64,000 nucleotides of DNA from Bordetella parapertussis (GTDB lineage Bacteria > Pseudomonadota > Gammaproteobacteria > Burkholderiales > Burkholderiaceae_B): assembly GCA_945895265.1 (NCBI GenBank), contig CAMDEF010000003.1, forward strand, positions 1 to 64,000. Direction: 5' to 3'. The notes beneath the pieces are model-generated. The model was not told the DNA's origin, did not search any database, and saw only the letters and a list, made by a program, of their open reading frames with translations. Below are positions 54,384 to 63,721 of the stretch, in pieces. Position 1 is the stretch's first letter, and every line of letters starts with the position of its first letter. The position numbers and the translations under genes were made by a program.

Positions 54384-55121
54384 ATGAGTGCAAAGCTAGC
54401 GTATGTAACCGGTGGAATGGGTGGGATCGGGACTGCTATTTGTCAGCGTTTGGCAAAAGAAGGAATGACGGTTGTTGCAGGTTGTGGCCCGAGCCGCGAC
54501 TACGGGCAATGGCTGGCCGAGCAAACAGCACTTGGCTATAAATTTTATGCCTCGGTGGGCAATGTTTCAGACTGGAACTCATGCGAAGGCGCGTTTAAAG
54601 CGGTGGTGGCCGAGCACGGTCCGGTCGATATTCTGGTGAACAATGCTGGGATCACGCGCGATGGCGTATTTCGTAAAATGTCGGCCGACGACTGGCGAGC
54701 CGTGATGGATACTAATCTGAATAGTTTGTTTAACGTCACGAAACAGGTGATCGAAGCCATGGTCGATCGCGGGTTTGGTCGCATCATCAATATCAGTTCG
54801 GTAAACGGACAAAAAGGTCAGTTTGGGCAATCGAATTACGCCACAGCGAAAGCTGCGATCCATGGTTTTTCGATGTCACTTGCGCAAGAGGTTGCGAGTA
54901 AAGGCGTGACAGTCAATACGGTGTCGCCCGGCTATATTGGCACCGATATGGTGCGTGCCATACGCCCCGAAGTCCTTGAAAAAATTGTCGCAACGATTCC
55001 GGTCAAGCGACTGGGGCGTCCTGAAGAAATTGCCTCGATTGTGGCGTGGATTGCGTCAGAAGAATCGGGGTTTTCAACCGGTGCTGATTTTTCGTTGAAC
55101 GGTGGTTTGCATATGGGTTGA
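54384..55121 (+). CDS. phaB: PhaB: acetoacetyl-CoA reductase
   Basis: 245 residues from ATG 54384, preceded by AGGAG and AGG; a start at 54378 is also possible. NADPH-dependent reduction of acetoacetyl-CoA to (R)-3-hydroxybutyryl-CoA. SDR motifs: TGGMGGIG (9-16), NNAGITRDGVFRKM (86-99), Ser138/Ser139, and YATAK (Tyr152, Lys156). The GQFGQSNYATAKA segment is characteristic of PhaB. Directly downstream of phaC. Confidence 0.95.
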   Translation: MSAKLAYVTGGMGGIGTAICQRLAKEGMTVVAGCGPSRDYGQWLAEQTALGYKFYASVGNVSDWNSCEGAFKAVVAEHGPVDILVNNAGITRDGVFRKMSADDWRAVMDTNLNSLFNVTKQVIEAMVDRGFGRIINISSVNGQKGQFGQSNYATAKAAIHGFSMSLAQEVASKGVTVNTVSPGYIGTDMVRAIRPEVLEKIVATIPVKRLGRPEEIASIVAWIASEESGFSTGADFSLNGGLHMG

Positions 55122-55127
55122 GGTCCT

Positions 55128-55152
55128 AGGTTGTTGGCGCTGCTAACAACCT
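55128..55152 (+). other. Hairpin between phaB and phaR
   Basis: aggttgtt (55128-55135) pairs with aacaacct (55145-55152), extended inward by GC pairs to about 11 bp. A short, broken T-rich stretch follows (55157-55168), so it may be a partial terminator that lowers phaR transcription from the phaC promoter. Confidence 0.45.
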
Positions 55153-55189
55153 CTCGTTTGTTATTACATAATTATTTTTGGAGGCATGC

Positions 55190-55759
55190 ATGACCGAAGC
55201 GGCAACAGACGCATCCGTACGTCTGATAAAAAAATATCCTAATCGTCGTCTTTACGACACGCAAACTAGTACCTACATCACGTTGGCAGATGTTAAGCAG
55301 TTAGTGCTTAAAAGTGAGATCTTTAAAGTGGTAGATGCCAAGTCTGCAGAAGATCTCACGCGTAGTATTTTGCTCCAAATCATTCTCGAAGAAGAAAGCG
55401 GTGGTATGCCGATGTTTTCGTCGGTCATGTTGGCTCAGGTCATTCGATTTTATGGTCATGCCATGCAAGGGATGATGGGCACTTACCTCGAAAAAAATAT
55501 CCAGACGTTTATGGAAGTGCAAGATCGCCTAGCAGATCAATCGAAAGGTTTGTTTGGTAATACGCAATTGTCGCCCGAGGCTTGGACTCAATTTATGAGT
55601 GGCCAAACACCCGTCATGCAAAACATGATAAATGCATACGCTGAGCAGAGCAAGGATTTGTTCGGGCAGATGCAAGACAAACTGCAAGAACAGGCGCGTG
55701 CGATGTTTCCTGCATTTCCGTTTGCTGCAGGTGCTGCCGGCGGAAAAGCGAAATCTTGA
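55190..55759 (+). CDS. phaR: PhaR: PHA synthesis repressor
   Basis: 189 residues from ATG 55190 with GGAG 6 nt upstream. The N-terminal DNA-binding PHB/PHA accumulation regulator domain is clear (RLIKKYPNRRLYDTQTSTYITL, split around residues 11-32), followed by the PHB-accumulation repeat region (LLQIILEEE, MFSSVMLAQVIRFYG) and a Gln/Met-rich tail. PhaR binds both DNA and PHB granules and controls phasins and granule formation. It ends 114 nt before a strong terminator. Confidence 0.94.
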   Translation: MTEAATDASVRLIKKYPNRRLYDTQTSTYITLADVKQLVLKSEIFKVVDAKSAEDLTRSILLQIILEEESGGMPMFSSVMLAQVIRFYGHAMQGMMGTYLEKNIQTFMEVQDRLADQSKGLFGNTQLSPEAWTQFMSGQTPVMQNMINAYAEQSKDLFGQMQDKLQEQARAMFPAFPFAAGAAGGKAKS

Positions 55760-55873
55760 AAGCTTCTTTTTTAGCGCGCAAACTTGACGAGCAAGCGAGC
55801 CTACGCGTCACTGCTTTTTGTGATGGTGGCTAGCGGTTCTCTTTAGCCAACGAGGTTTGAACAGGTCATCCCG

Positions 55874-55910
55874 CCACGTTCTCTTCAATACGAAGAGAGC
55901 GTGGTTTTTT
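55874..55910 (+). terminator. Rho-independent terminator after phaR
   Basis: 13-bp stem with one G-U pair (55874-55886 with 55892-55904), 5-nt loop, then six T. The T-run reaches the stop codon of the convergent cphA gene, so the phaR terminator and the cphA end are fused in a very compact junction. Confidence 0.92.
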
Positions 55911-58485
55911 AATGTTGATCTTCGGCGATTCTTTTAGCAATGTGATCAAGCGCCTCTTGCACCTGATCAATCAAGATTAAGCAAAGCTGGCCCGGTTTCA
56001 GTTTGGCTAACGCTGTGTCAATGGCAAGAAACTCGCCGCGAATCTCTTGAATCTCTTTTGTGCGCGAGACATGTTTTAAGCCCAGTTGCAGCAATGCTAA
56101 AACTTCGCCATCTTCACGTCCGCGTTGGCACTGATCTTGATACAAAATCGCTTCGTCAAAAATTTCGCCCAAAATCTCGGTTTGGCGAGAGATATCTTCG
56201 TCGCGCCGATCGCCAGCTCCACTAATAACGACGGTGCGCTTGGTGGCGGGCATGCTCTCAATCGCCTGCACAAGCGCCTGAACAGCATCAGGGTTATGAC
56301 CATAGTCGGCAATGATCGTGCCGCCTCGATAGTCAAAGACGTTAAAGCGGCCGGGGGCGGTTTGGGCGTCGTTGACGAAGGTGGCCAAGCCCGCTTCGAT
56401 GGTTTTCCAGCTGAGCCCCAGGGCCCAGGCAGCAGCAACCGAAGCCATGGCATTTTCGACTTGAAAGCTGATCGTGCCGTTACGTGTCAGGGGGATGGCA
56501 CTTAACGCGATTGAATGGTCTTGCCCCGCCTCGGTGCAAACGAGTTGGCCGTTGTCGCAGAACACCACACGTTTACCTTGAGCTCGATGAGTGTTCAGAA
56601 CCGGATGAAGGCGGTCAAGGCTAAAAAAGATGACTGTGCCAGGGCAGACCTCTGCCATTTTTGCAACCATGGGATCGGCGGCGTTGAGCACCGCTGTGCC
56701 GTGGGGTGCCACGTTTTGAACGATGACTCGCTTGAGCAGGGCAAGTGTGTCAACGGTATTGATAAAGTTCATACCGAGATGGTCGCCCACGCCGATATTG
56801 GTGACAACTGCGACATCGCAGCGGTCAAAGGCTAAGCCTTCGCGCAAAATACCGCCTCTAGCCGTTTCAAACACAGCGGCATCAACATCAGGGTGTAGCA
56901 ATACGTTGCGCGCACTGCGTGGCCCGCTACAGTCGCCCGTGTCGATGCAGCGTTGTTCGATATAGACGCCATCTGAATTGGTCATGCCAACTCGTTTTCC
57001 GCTGGTACGCAGCAGATGTGACGTTAGACGTACGGTAGTCGTTTTGCCGTTGGTGCCAGTGACTGCGACGACGGGTATGCGCGCGTTGTCGCCTGCAGCA
57101 AACATGCTTGAAATAATCGCTTCGCCGACTTGGCGCGGTTTGCCAAACGAAGGGCTTAAATGCATGCGCAAGCCCGGTGCCGCGTTGATTTCGACAATGC
57201 CGGCACGCTGTTCTTCCATGGGTTTCAAAATAGTTTCGGCGACAAGGTCTACACCCGCGATATCTAAGCCGACCATTTGGGCAGCTGTGACCATGCGCGC
57301 CGCGAGTTCGGGATGTACGTCATCGGTGACATCGGTTGCGCTTCCGCCAGTGCTTAAGTTGGCATTGTTTCGCAGTAAGACGCGTTTGCCTTTCTCGGGG
57401 ATAGATTGAGCGTTGAAGCCTTGCGTCGCGAGTGTAGCCAAAGCAATCTCATCAAAGCGGATTTTGGTTAAGGCAGTGGCGTGGCCGTCTCCTCGCAAAG
57501 GATCTGTATTGACTTGATCAACGAGTTGCGTGATGGTGTGTTTGCCATCACCAATGACGGTTGGGGGATCTCGTCGTGCTGCGGCCACAAGTTGATTGCC
57601 AATCACCAACATCCTAAAGTCGTGACCAGGAATATATTGCTCAACAATCACATCGCGACTGATCTCTGAAGCGACTTTGAACGCTGCGTTTAATTGCTCG
57701 CGGGTTTCGATATTGACAGCGACCCCTTTGCCTTGATTGCCGTCGCGTGGTTTGACCACTACAGGTAAGCCAATTTTATTAGCAATGTCCCAGCCTTGAT
57801 TTTCATCTTCGACGACAAAGCCTCGTGGTACTGGCACGCCAGCCGCTTCGAGCAACATTTTGGTCAGGTCTTTATCTTGTGCAATCGCCTCAGCGATGGC
57901 ACTGGTGTTGCCGGTTTCTGCTGCTTGAATACGCAGTTGTTTGCTGCCCCAGCCAAACTGCACCAAACTGCCTTCAGTGAGTCGACGATACGGAATCCCG
58001 CGCGCGGTCGCAGCGTTGACGATTGAACCTGTACTGGGTCCGAGTCGAACGTCTTCGTCTAGTTCACGCAAACGAGATAGTGCCTGAGTAATGTCAAAGG
58101 GCTCGTTGTTCACTGCCGCTACGCATAAAGCCTGGGCCAGATCCAGCGCTAGTCTGCCGACGGGTTCTTCGGTGTACTGAAAGACGATTTGAAAGACGCC
58201 GTGCTCGGGCGTAGACATGGTTTGCCCAAAGGCGACGGGGCAGCCGGCCGCGGCTTGTAAGCCTAAGCTAACCGCCTCGAGTGCATGGGCCATCGTGATT
58301 GGGTCTTTGTGACCAAAGGGGCGCAAAGGCTTGACGTCTGGAAAACGCGCGCGCAGCTGCGTCAAAAATTCGGGCAACTGGTCTAAGTCGGCTTCGCGAT
58401 CTGTGCAGGTCACGACTGCCTCAATGGCAGTTAACCGTGTCCATAAATTTGGGCCGCGGAGGGCGCGAATACGAGAGACATCCAT
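55909..58485 (-). CDS. cphA: Cyanophycin synthetase CphA
   Basis: 858 residues, three-domain enzyme that builds multi-L-arginyl-poly-L-aspartate. N-domain (1-160), ATP-grasp domain adding Asp (about 205-460; KPRDGNQGKGV, VEINAAPGLRMHL), and a Mur-ligase-like domain adding Arg (about 470-858; P-loop TGTNGKTTT near 476-484, and the C-terminal lobe with YGHNPDAVQALV and ISGAGDRRDED). All lobes are present, so it should be active. It follows cphA' by 15 nt on the same strand. No cyanophycinase gene is in the window. Confidence 0.96.
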   Translation of the reverse strand: MDVSRIRALRGPNLWTRLTAIEAVVTCTDREADLDQLPEFLTQLRARFPDVKPLRPFGHKDPITMAHALEAVSLGLQAAAGCPVAFGQTMSTPEHGVFQIVFQYTEEPVGRLALDLAQALCVAAVNNEPFDITQALSRLRELDEDVRLGPSTGSIVNAATARGIPYRRLTEGSLVQFGWGSKQLRIQAAETGNTSAIAEAIAQDKDLTKMLLEAAGVPVPRGFVVEDENQGWDIANKIGLPVVVKPRDGNQGKGVAVNIETREQLNAAFKVASEISRDVIVEQYIPGHDFRMLVIGNQLVAAARRDPPTVIGDGKHTITQLVDQVNTDPLRGDGHATALTKIRFDEIALATLATQGFNAQSIPEKGKRVLLRNNANLSTGGSATDVTDDVHPELAARMVTAAQMVGLDIAGVDLVAETILKPMEEQRAGIVEINAAPGLRMHLSPSFGKPRQVGEAIISSMFAAGDNARIPVVAVTGTNGKTTTVRLTSHLLRTSGKRVGMTNSDGVYIEQRCIDTGDCSGPRSARNVLLHPDVDAAVFETARGGILREGLAFDRCDVAVVTNIGVGDHLGMNFINTVDTLALLKRVIVQNVAPHGTAVLNAADPMVAKMAEVCPGTVIFFSLDRLHPVLNTHRAQGKRVVFCDNGQLVCTEAGQDHSIALSAIPLTRNGTISFQVENAMASVAAAWALGLSWKTIEAGLATFVNDAQTAPGRFNVFDYRGGTIIADYGHNPDAVQALVQAIESMPATKRTVVISGAGDRRDEDISRQTEILGEIFDEAILYQDQCQRGREDGEVLALLQLGLKHVSRTKEIQEIRGEFLAIDTALAKLKPGQLCLILIDQVQEALDHIAKRIAEDQH

Positions 58486-58500
58486 AACAATTTCCTGTGA

Positions 58501-60675
58501 TTATTGAGGTACTGCGGTATCCGGATCAAAACTGAGTAAGCCAGCGCGAATTAAATCAGGTGTCAGCCCAAGCGCCCAGGCCGCCGCAGCAGCGGCCAGC
58601 GCGTTATAGGTTTGCGTCATATCCGTCCCGAATTTGGTGATACCGATCGCGTCGATTGAGCAAAGCACATGCTGCCGCGTGCCTTCAAGCAAGGTCAGCT
58701 TACCGTCGATGAGCGACACGACACGCTGGCCCTGTTTAAGGTGCGTTTGAATCAGTGGGGCGTTGCCCGTTAGGCAGAGCCAGGTGATTTTTCCATCGCA
58801 ATGACGCGCAAGCTCAACAATGTGCGGGTCGTCAGCATTCAGCACCGCCATGCCTTTGGGTAAGATGACATCCATCTGGGTGCGATACACCTTGACGCGT
58901 TCGGCGTGACTGTAAATCTTGTAGGCGTCTAGGTCTTCTGTCCAGTCAATCTGAGTGATGATGCCAACCTCGCAGCGCTCGTAGGCCAGGCCTTCGCTAA
59001 GCAACTGGTGCGCTCCATTTTCAATGATGGCGGTTTGAACTTCTCGATTCATGAGAACCCGTCTGGCATTTTCAAAATTGGCGCAGTCACCGCGATGCAA
59101 GAGTAGCTTGTCGACAAATAGCCCGGCACTGCTCGCGAGACCACAGCGCCAACCATGTAGTGTCAACAGGCGAAACAATAGCTTGCCGGTCATGGTTTTG
59201 CCTTGCGAGCCCGTGATGCCGATGACTGGCACACGCGCCATGTCACCAAGCGCGAAACTGTGCGCGACGATATCGCGCCCAACTTGACGCGGTATGCCAG
59301 TGGCAGGTTTTAAGTGCATCAGCAAGCCGGGGCCTGCATTGACTTCAACAATTGCTCCGCCTTGTTGTTGTAAGGGCTTCGAAATGTCGAGTGCCACCAG
59401 GTCGATCCCGGCGATATCTAACCCCACGATGCGTGCTGCCGTGCAGGCGAGGGCGGCGACATCGGGATGCACCAGCTCGGTGCAGTCAACCGCAACGTTG
59501 CCGTTGCGTTGAATGACAGCCTGTTGCCCCAGTGACAAAATCGTTTGCGGTGTATAGCCTTGCCGGGCAATTTCTAGTTGAGCCGCCGAGTCGAGTCGCA
59601 CATAATTTAAGGGTTGGTCTTCTTCGTGACCGCGACGCGGATCGGCGTTGAGTTGGGTGTCAATCAGGGTTTCGATCGAACTGGCGCCATCACCAATGAC
59701 TTGTGCATATTCACCTTTGGCCGCGGCAATCAGCTTGCCACCCACCACTAGCAGGCGATGCTCTTGTCCCAAAATAAAACGTTCAACCAACACGCACGAG
59801 CCTTCTTGAACGGCAACGCTGTAGGCTTGTTCGATTTCTTGCTGCGTACTGAGATTAGTAAAGACCCCGCGCCCATGATTACCGTCGCTCGGTTTGATGA
59901 CAACCGGGACGCCAAGCTCTTGCGCCGCCTCCCAAGCGTCAGTGGCCGAGTCGACAGCCTGACCGCTGGGGACGGGTACGCCGCAGGCTTGCAGCAAAGA
60001 TTTCGTGAGATCTTTATCGCGCGAGATGGTTTCGGCGATGGCTCCGGTGCGATCGGTTTCGGCTGTCCAGATGCGACGTTGATTGATGCCGTAGCCAAGT
60101 TGCAAGAGGTTGCCAGTGTTGAGCCTGATGGCGGGAATATCGCGGTCATCGGCGGCGTCGACAATGCAGGCGGTGCTGGGCCCCAGACAATGCTTGTGGC
60201 GCAGGTCTTGCAAGCGCACGATCGTGGCGTTAACGTCGGCCTGAGTATCGTTAAAAGCCGCTTCGAGCAGATCGCGAGCGGCATGCAGAGCGAAGGTGGT
60301 TACGCCCGGATGCCACGCGCGTACGACGACTTTATACACAGTTAGCTCAGAGGTTTGATGCGTATCACCAAAGCCACCAGGCATATCAGCCAGCGACTGC
60401 AAGGTGAGGGTCAGATGCTCGAGTATCTGGGGCGACCAGTGCCCTGCGGCCAGAGTGCCTTGCGTACCGGACGAGGCTTCGGGGTTGAGGTGCGACTGTG
60501 CCAACTCGGGCACCCAGGCGAGCAATCGTGCTAAGGCTGCAGTCTTGTGCGATTGCGGGTAGTCTTCAATCGCAGCAAAATCTACCCAAGCCTCGAGCAC
60601 CGGGCGATAGGTCCAACTGTTGGGGCCAAGCAAATTGACGATTTGCTCAAGCACGATCTTGCTTTTAGTTGTCAT
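58501..60675 (-). CDS. cphA': CphA': shorter cyanophycin synthetase paralogue
   Basis: About 724 residues from ATG 60675 (a longer frame to 60747 is less likely). Same N-domain and ATP-grasp domain as CphA (KPSDGNHGRGV, VEVNAGPGLLMHL), but the Mur-ligase-like part has a changed P-loop (GSQGKTMT, 489-496) and ends about 110 residues early, lacking the third lobe with the YGHNPDA and GDRRDED motifs found in CphA. Such second copies are known beside cphA in Cupriavidus and Bordetella, and shorter CphA2 enzymes in cyanobacteria polymerise beta-Asp-Arg dipeptides. Which reaction this one performs is open. Confidence 0.9.
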   Translation of the reverse strand: MTTKSKIVLEQIVNLLGPNSWTYRPVLEAWVDFAAIEDYPQSHKTAALARLLAWVPELAQSHLNPEASSGTQGTLAAGHWSPQILEHLTLTLQSLADMPGGFGDTHQTSELTVYKVVVRAWHPGVTTFALHAARDLLEAAFNDTQADVNATIVRLQDLRHKHCLGPSTACIVDAADDRDIPAIRLNTGNLLQLGYGINQRRIWTAETDRTGAIAETISRDKDLTKSLLQACGVPVPSGQAVDSATDAWEAAQELGVPVVIKPSDGNHGRGVFTNLSTQQEIEQAYSVAVQEGSCVLVERFILGQEHRLLVVGGKLIAAAKGEYAQVIGDGASSIETLIDTQLNADPRRGHEEDQPLNYVRLDSAAQLEIARQGYTPQTILSLGQQAVIQRNGNVAVDCTELVHPDVAALACTAARIVGLDIAGIDLVALDISKPLQQQGGAIVEVNAGPGLLMHLKPATGIPRQVGRDIVAHSFALGDMARVPVIGITGSQGKTMTGKLLFRLLTLHGWRCGLASSAGLFVDKLLLHRGDCANFENARRVLMNREVQTAIIENGAHQLLSEGLAYERCEVGIITQIDWTEDLDAYKIYSHAERVKVYRTQMDVILPKGMAVLNADDPHIVELARHCDGKITWLCLTGNAPLIQTHLKQGQRVVSLIDGKLTLLEGTRQHVLCSIDAIGITKFGTDMTQTYNALAAAAAAWALGLTPDLIRAGLLSFDPDTAVPQ

Positions 60676-60900
60676 CACATCATTTATTGCAGTGCAACAA
60701 AACTTTGAATCCTTCATTATCGCAGCAAAATCGCTAAACCAGAGCAACTTACGAGGCTAAGAGTAGTTTCGGTGAGCGTTGGTCGTTATACTTGCGGGAT
60801 TCACTTCAATCGAATTTTTCAATCGAACTTGTTGCCCCCTAATGAAGCGCTTCCCGCTGCAGTTGTTCGTGCCGACTGATGGGCAACGCGTGCCGCCTAG

Positions 60901-63264
60901 ATGACACCCCTTCCAACCGCCGATCCTGCGTTTGAGTCAACGCTGCCGACGGCTTGGGCCGTTGAGATCAGGTCTTTGCTCGAACCCGGCGAAAAAGTCC
61001 TAGCTTGGCTCGAGCCCGATCTCGATTCGAATTTGTTTTTCGCAGCGGGTATCTTGTTTTTGACGCCCAGCCGCTTGGTGTCGCGCGAATCGCTGGCGCA
61101 TGGCTGGACTGTTTTCCCGCTTACCACTTCGCAACTGTTGCAGCATCGCGACCACGCGGGGGTCGGTACCCTCGAGCTCTTTGAAGGGGCGCTGCGCTTA
61201 AGTGTTTGGCACCACACGCTTGGCATGTCGCCTGCGGTGGCTCGCCTGATCGAGCTCTTTACTCAACTTCAGCAAAAACTAGCAGACCCCCTGCATACAC
61301 AACAGAGCACTGCTGCCTCTTGCCCAACCTGCGGTACGCCTTTCGCGCTTGATCAGGATGAGTGTGCTGTTTGTGACACTGAGCAGACGGGGCCGAGTGA
61401 TACTTGGGCGCTACTGCGTTTGGCGCGTTTTGCCCAACCTTACAAATTGCCTCTGATTGTCGGGTTTATTCTGACCTTGCTTTCCACTGCGGCAACATTG
61501 GTACCACCTTATCTGACCATGCCGTTAATGGATGACATTTTGATTCCGTTTCAAAATGGCAAGCCGATTAACTATGACTTGGTGGCGTTGTACTTGACTG
61601 GGCTAGTGGTTGCGGGTCTGTTGGCTTGGCTACTTGGGTGGGCGCGTACCTACTTGCTTGCTTGGGTGAGTGAACGAATCGGCGCCGATCTGCGCACCGC
61701 TGCCTTTAGTCATCTGCAAACGCTGTCGTTGCAATACTTTGGCGGTAAGCGCACCGGTGACTTGATGGCGCGCATTGGCAGTGAAACCGATCGCATTAAT
61801 ATCTTTTTGTCGTTGCATTTGCTTGACTTTGCCAACGACGTGTTGATGATCGTGATGACGGCGTGTATCTTGATCGCGATTGATCCGTGGTTGGCCTTGA
61901 CCACGTTGATCCCCTTGCCGGTCATCATCTGGATGATTCACCTCGTGCGCCACCGGTTGCGTTTTGGTTTTGAAAAAGTTGATCGCTCCTGGAGCGAACT
62001 GACCAACGTATTGGCCGACACGATTCCGGGCATTCGGGTGGTGAAGGCGTTTGCGCAAGAGCAACGCGAAGTCGCGCGGTTTCGCGAAGCGAATGACCGT
62101 TATCTGGCGGTCAATGATCGTATCAATAAAGTGTGGGCGCTCTTTGCACCCTCAGTGACTTTCTTAACTGAAATCGGCTTGCTGGTGGTCTGGATTTTCG
62201 GTATTTCACAGGTGGCAAGTAGCGCGATAACGGTTGGCGTACTGGCCGCCTTTCTGGCGTATATCGGCCGGTTTTACACGCGACTAGATTCAATGAGCCG
62301 CATTGTGTCGCATACGCAGCAAGCGGCTGCTGGCGCCAAGCGTATTTTTGATATTTTGGATCATGTCTCGAGTGTGCCCGACGCGCAGCGCCCTGTGCCG
62401 CTCGAGCGCGTGGACGGCCGGATTGAGTTGAGTAACGTTGGTTTTCGCTATGGCAGCCGAACGGTACTGCGCAACGTTAATTTAAGTATCGGCGCTGGCG
62501 AGATGATCGGCTTAGTGGGCCACAGCGGTTCTGGCAAGAGTTCACTGGTCAACATGATTTGCCGTTTTTATGATGTCACCGAGGGTGGGATCAAAGTGGA
62601 CGGTGTTGATATCCGCGCGTACTCTCTTGCTTCGTTTAGGCGAAACATCGGCTTGGTGTTGCAAGAGCCGTTCTTGTTTTTTGGCACCATTGCTGAAAAC
62701 ATCGCCTACGGTAAACCTGAGGCAACGCGTTCAGAGATCGTGGCCGCAGCGCGCGCAGCGCGTGCGCACGAATTTATTTTGCGTTTGCCGCAGGGGTACG
62801 ATTCGCTCGTTGGCGAACGTGGTCAAGCGCTGTCAGGCGGCGAGCGTCAACGTATCTCAATCGCGCGTGCGCTACTGATTGATCCACGTATTCTCATTTT
62901 GGATGAGGCGACCTCATCGGTTGATACCACCACCGAGATGGAGATCCAAGAAGCTCTCGATAACCTGATTCAAGGTCGCACCACAATTGCGATCGCACAT
63001 CGCTTAAGTACCTTGCGAAAGGCCGATCGTCTGGTGGTGCTTGATCGTGGCGAGATTGTCGAGATTGGTAACCATGACGATTTACTGGCTCGCGGCGGCG
63101 CGTACCACGATTTGTATCAGGCTCAGTCGCGCCTGACCGGAGTTGAAGGTGTTGCGATCCCGGGTCCGCTCGAAACCTCTGCCAGCAAGGTTGTTGCAGA
63201 CGTCAAACCAGTGTCTTCGCCAGTCGTCACGCCCGACAATCGACAAGGGGCCGCTGATGTCTGA
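60901..63264 (+). CDS. Cyanophycin-associated ABC exporter with PH-like and zinc-ribbon N-terminus
   Basis: 787 residues in four parts: a PH-like N-domain (about 1-130; PGEKVLAWLEPDLDSN, LFLTPSRLVSRES), a zinc ribbon with Cys141, Cys144, Cys155, Cys158, a six-helix ABC exporter domain (about 178-470), and the ATPase (Walker A GHSGSGKSS, signature LSGGERQR, Walker B LILDEATSSVD, then AHRLST). Half transporter, so a homodimer is expected. It is divergent from cphA' across 225 bp and overlaps the DUF1854 gene by 8 nt. The same trio recurs beside cphA in many Burkholderiales (established neighbourhood), but substrate and role are unknown. Confidence 0.9.
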   Translation: MTPLPTADPAFESTLPTAWAVEIRSLLEPGEKVLAWLEPDLDSNLFFAAGILFLTPSRLVSRESLAHGWTVFPLTTSQLLQHRDHAGVGTLELFEGALRLSVWHHTLGMSPAVARLIELFTQLQQKLADPLHTQQSTAASCPTCGTPFALDQDECAVCDTEQTGPSDTWALLRLARFAQPYKLPLIVGFILTLLSTAATLVPPYLTMPLMDDILIPFQNGKPINYDLVALYLTGLVVAGLLAWLLGWARTYLLAWVSERIGADLRTAAFSHLQTLSLQYFGGKRTGDLMARIGSETDRINIFLSLHLLDFANDVLMIVMTACILIAIDPWLALTTLIPLPVIIWMIHLVRHRLRFGFEKVDRSWSELTNVLADTIPGIRVVKAFAQEQREVARFREANDRYLAVNDRINKVWALFAPSVTFLTEIGLLVVWIFGISQVASSAITVGVLAAFLAYIGRFYTRLDSMSRIVSHTQQAAAGAKRIFDILDHVSSVPDAQRPVPLERVDGRIELSNVGFRYGSRTVLRNVNLSIGAGEMIGLVGHSGSGKSSLVNMICRFYDVTEGGIKVDGVDIRAYSLASFRRNIGLVLQEPFLFFGTIAENIAYGKPEATRSEIVAAARAARAHEFILRLPQGYDSLVGERGQALSGGERQRISIARALLIDPRILILDEATSSVDTTTEMEIQEALDNLIQGRTTIAIAHRLSTLRKADRLVVLDRGEIVEIGNHDDLLARGGAYHDLYQAQSRLTGVEGVAIPGPLETSASKVVADVKPVSSPVVTPDNRQGAADV

Positions 63265-63721
63265 CTTTTTGTTATCGCGTAATCAGGCGGGTCGCCTGTT
63301 GATCTCGTTTCAAGACGGGCGTGTCTTCGAAGGGGTGGTGCCGGTGCGTGCGTTTCCGTTGCAAGCACCCGAGCAGTTTGTGGCGTTCATGAGTACAGAA
63401 GGCAAAGAAATTGCTTGGGTAGATGAGCTCAGTGCGTTACCCCAAGACATGCGTGAGTTGATTACTGAAGAGATCGCTTTGCGCGAGATGATGCCGTCGA
63501 TTCAACGCATCGTCAGTGTGTCAACGCTTTCAACACCCAGTACTTGGGATATCGTGACCGATCGGGGTGCAACAAAGCTGATCCTCAAGGGCGAAGAAGA
63601 TATCCGACGTTTAACTGGTTCGACGCTGATCATTACTGATAGTCATGGCTTGAGGTTTATATTGCCTGATATGCAGGCACTTGATAAGAATAGCCGCCGT
63701 ATCCTAGATCGATTTTTATAA
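63257..63721 (+). CDS. DUF1854 protein, partner of the cyanophycin-linked ABC transporter
   Basis: 154 residues from ATG 63257, whose first 8 nt overlap the ABC gene. No signal peptide or membrane span. Visible family elements: FLLSRNQAGRLLISFQDGRV, VPVRAFPLQAPEQFVAFMSTEGKEI, and the C-terminal DSHGLRFILPDMQALDKNSRRILDRF. DUF1854 is known almost only next to cyanophycin genes; the biochemical role is not established. Translational overlap suggests a fixed stoichiometric partner of the transporter. Confidence 0.88.
   Translation: MSDFLLSRNQAGRLLISFQDGRVFEGVVPVRAFPLQAPEQFVAFMSTEGKEIAWVDELSALPQDMRELITEEIALREMMPSIQRIVSVSTLSTPSTWDIVTDRGATKLILKGEEDIRRLTGSTLIITDSHGLRFILPDMQALDKNSRRILDRFL

Noticed and set aside
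56978..57409. 143-codon plus-strand frame inside cphA
   Set aside because: Antisense to the ATP-grasp region of cphA, whose motifs are complete; composition is that of a shadow frame.
59758..60345. 195-codon plus-strand frame inside cphA'
   Set aside because: Complementary to conserved ATP-grasp motifs of cphA'; no independent evidence of coding.
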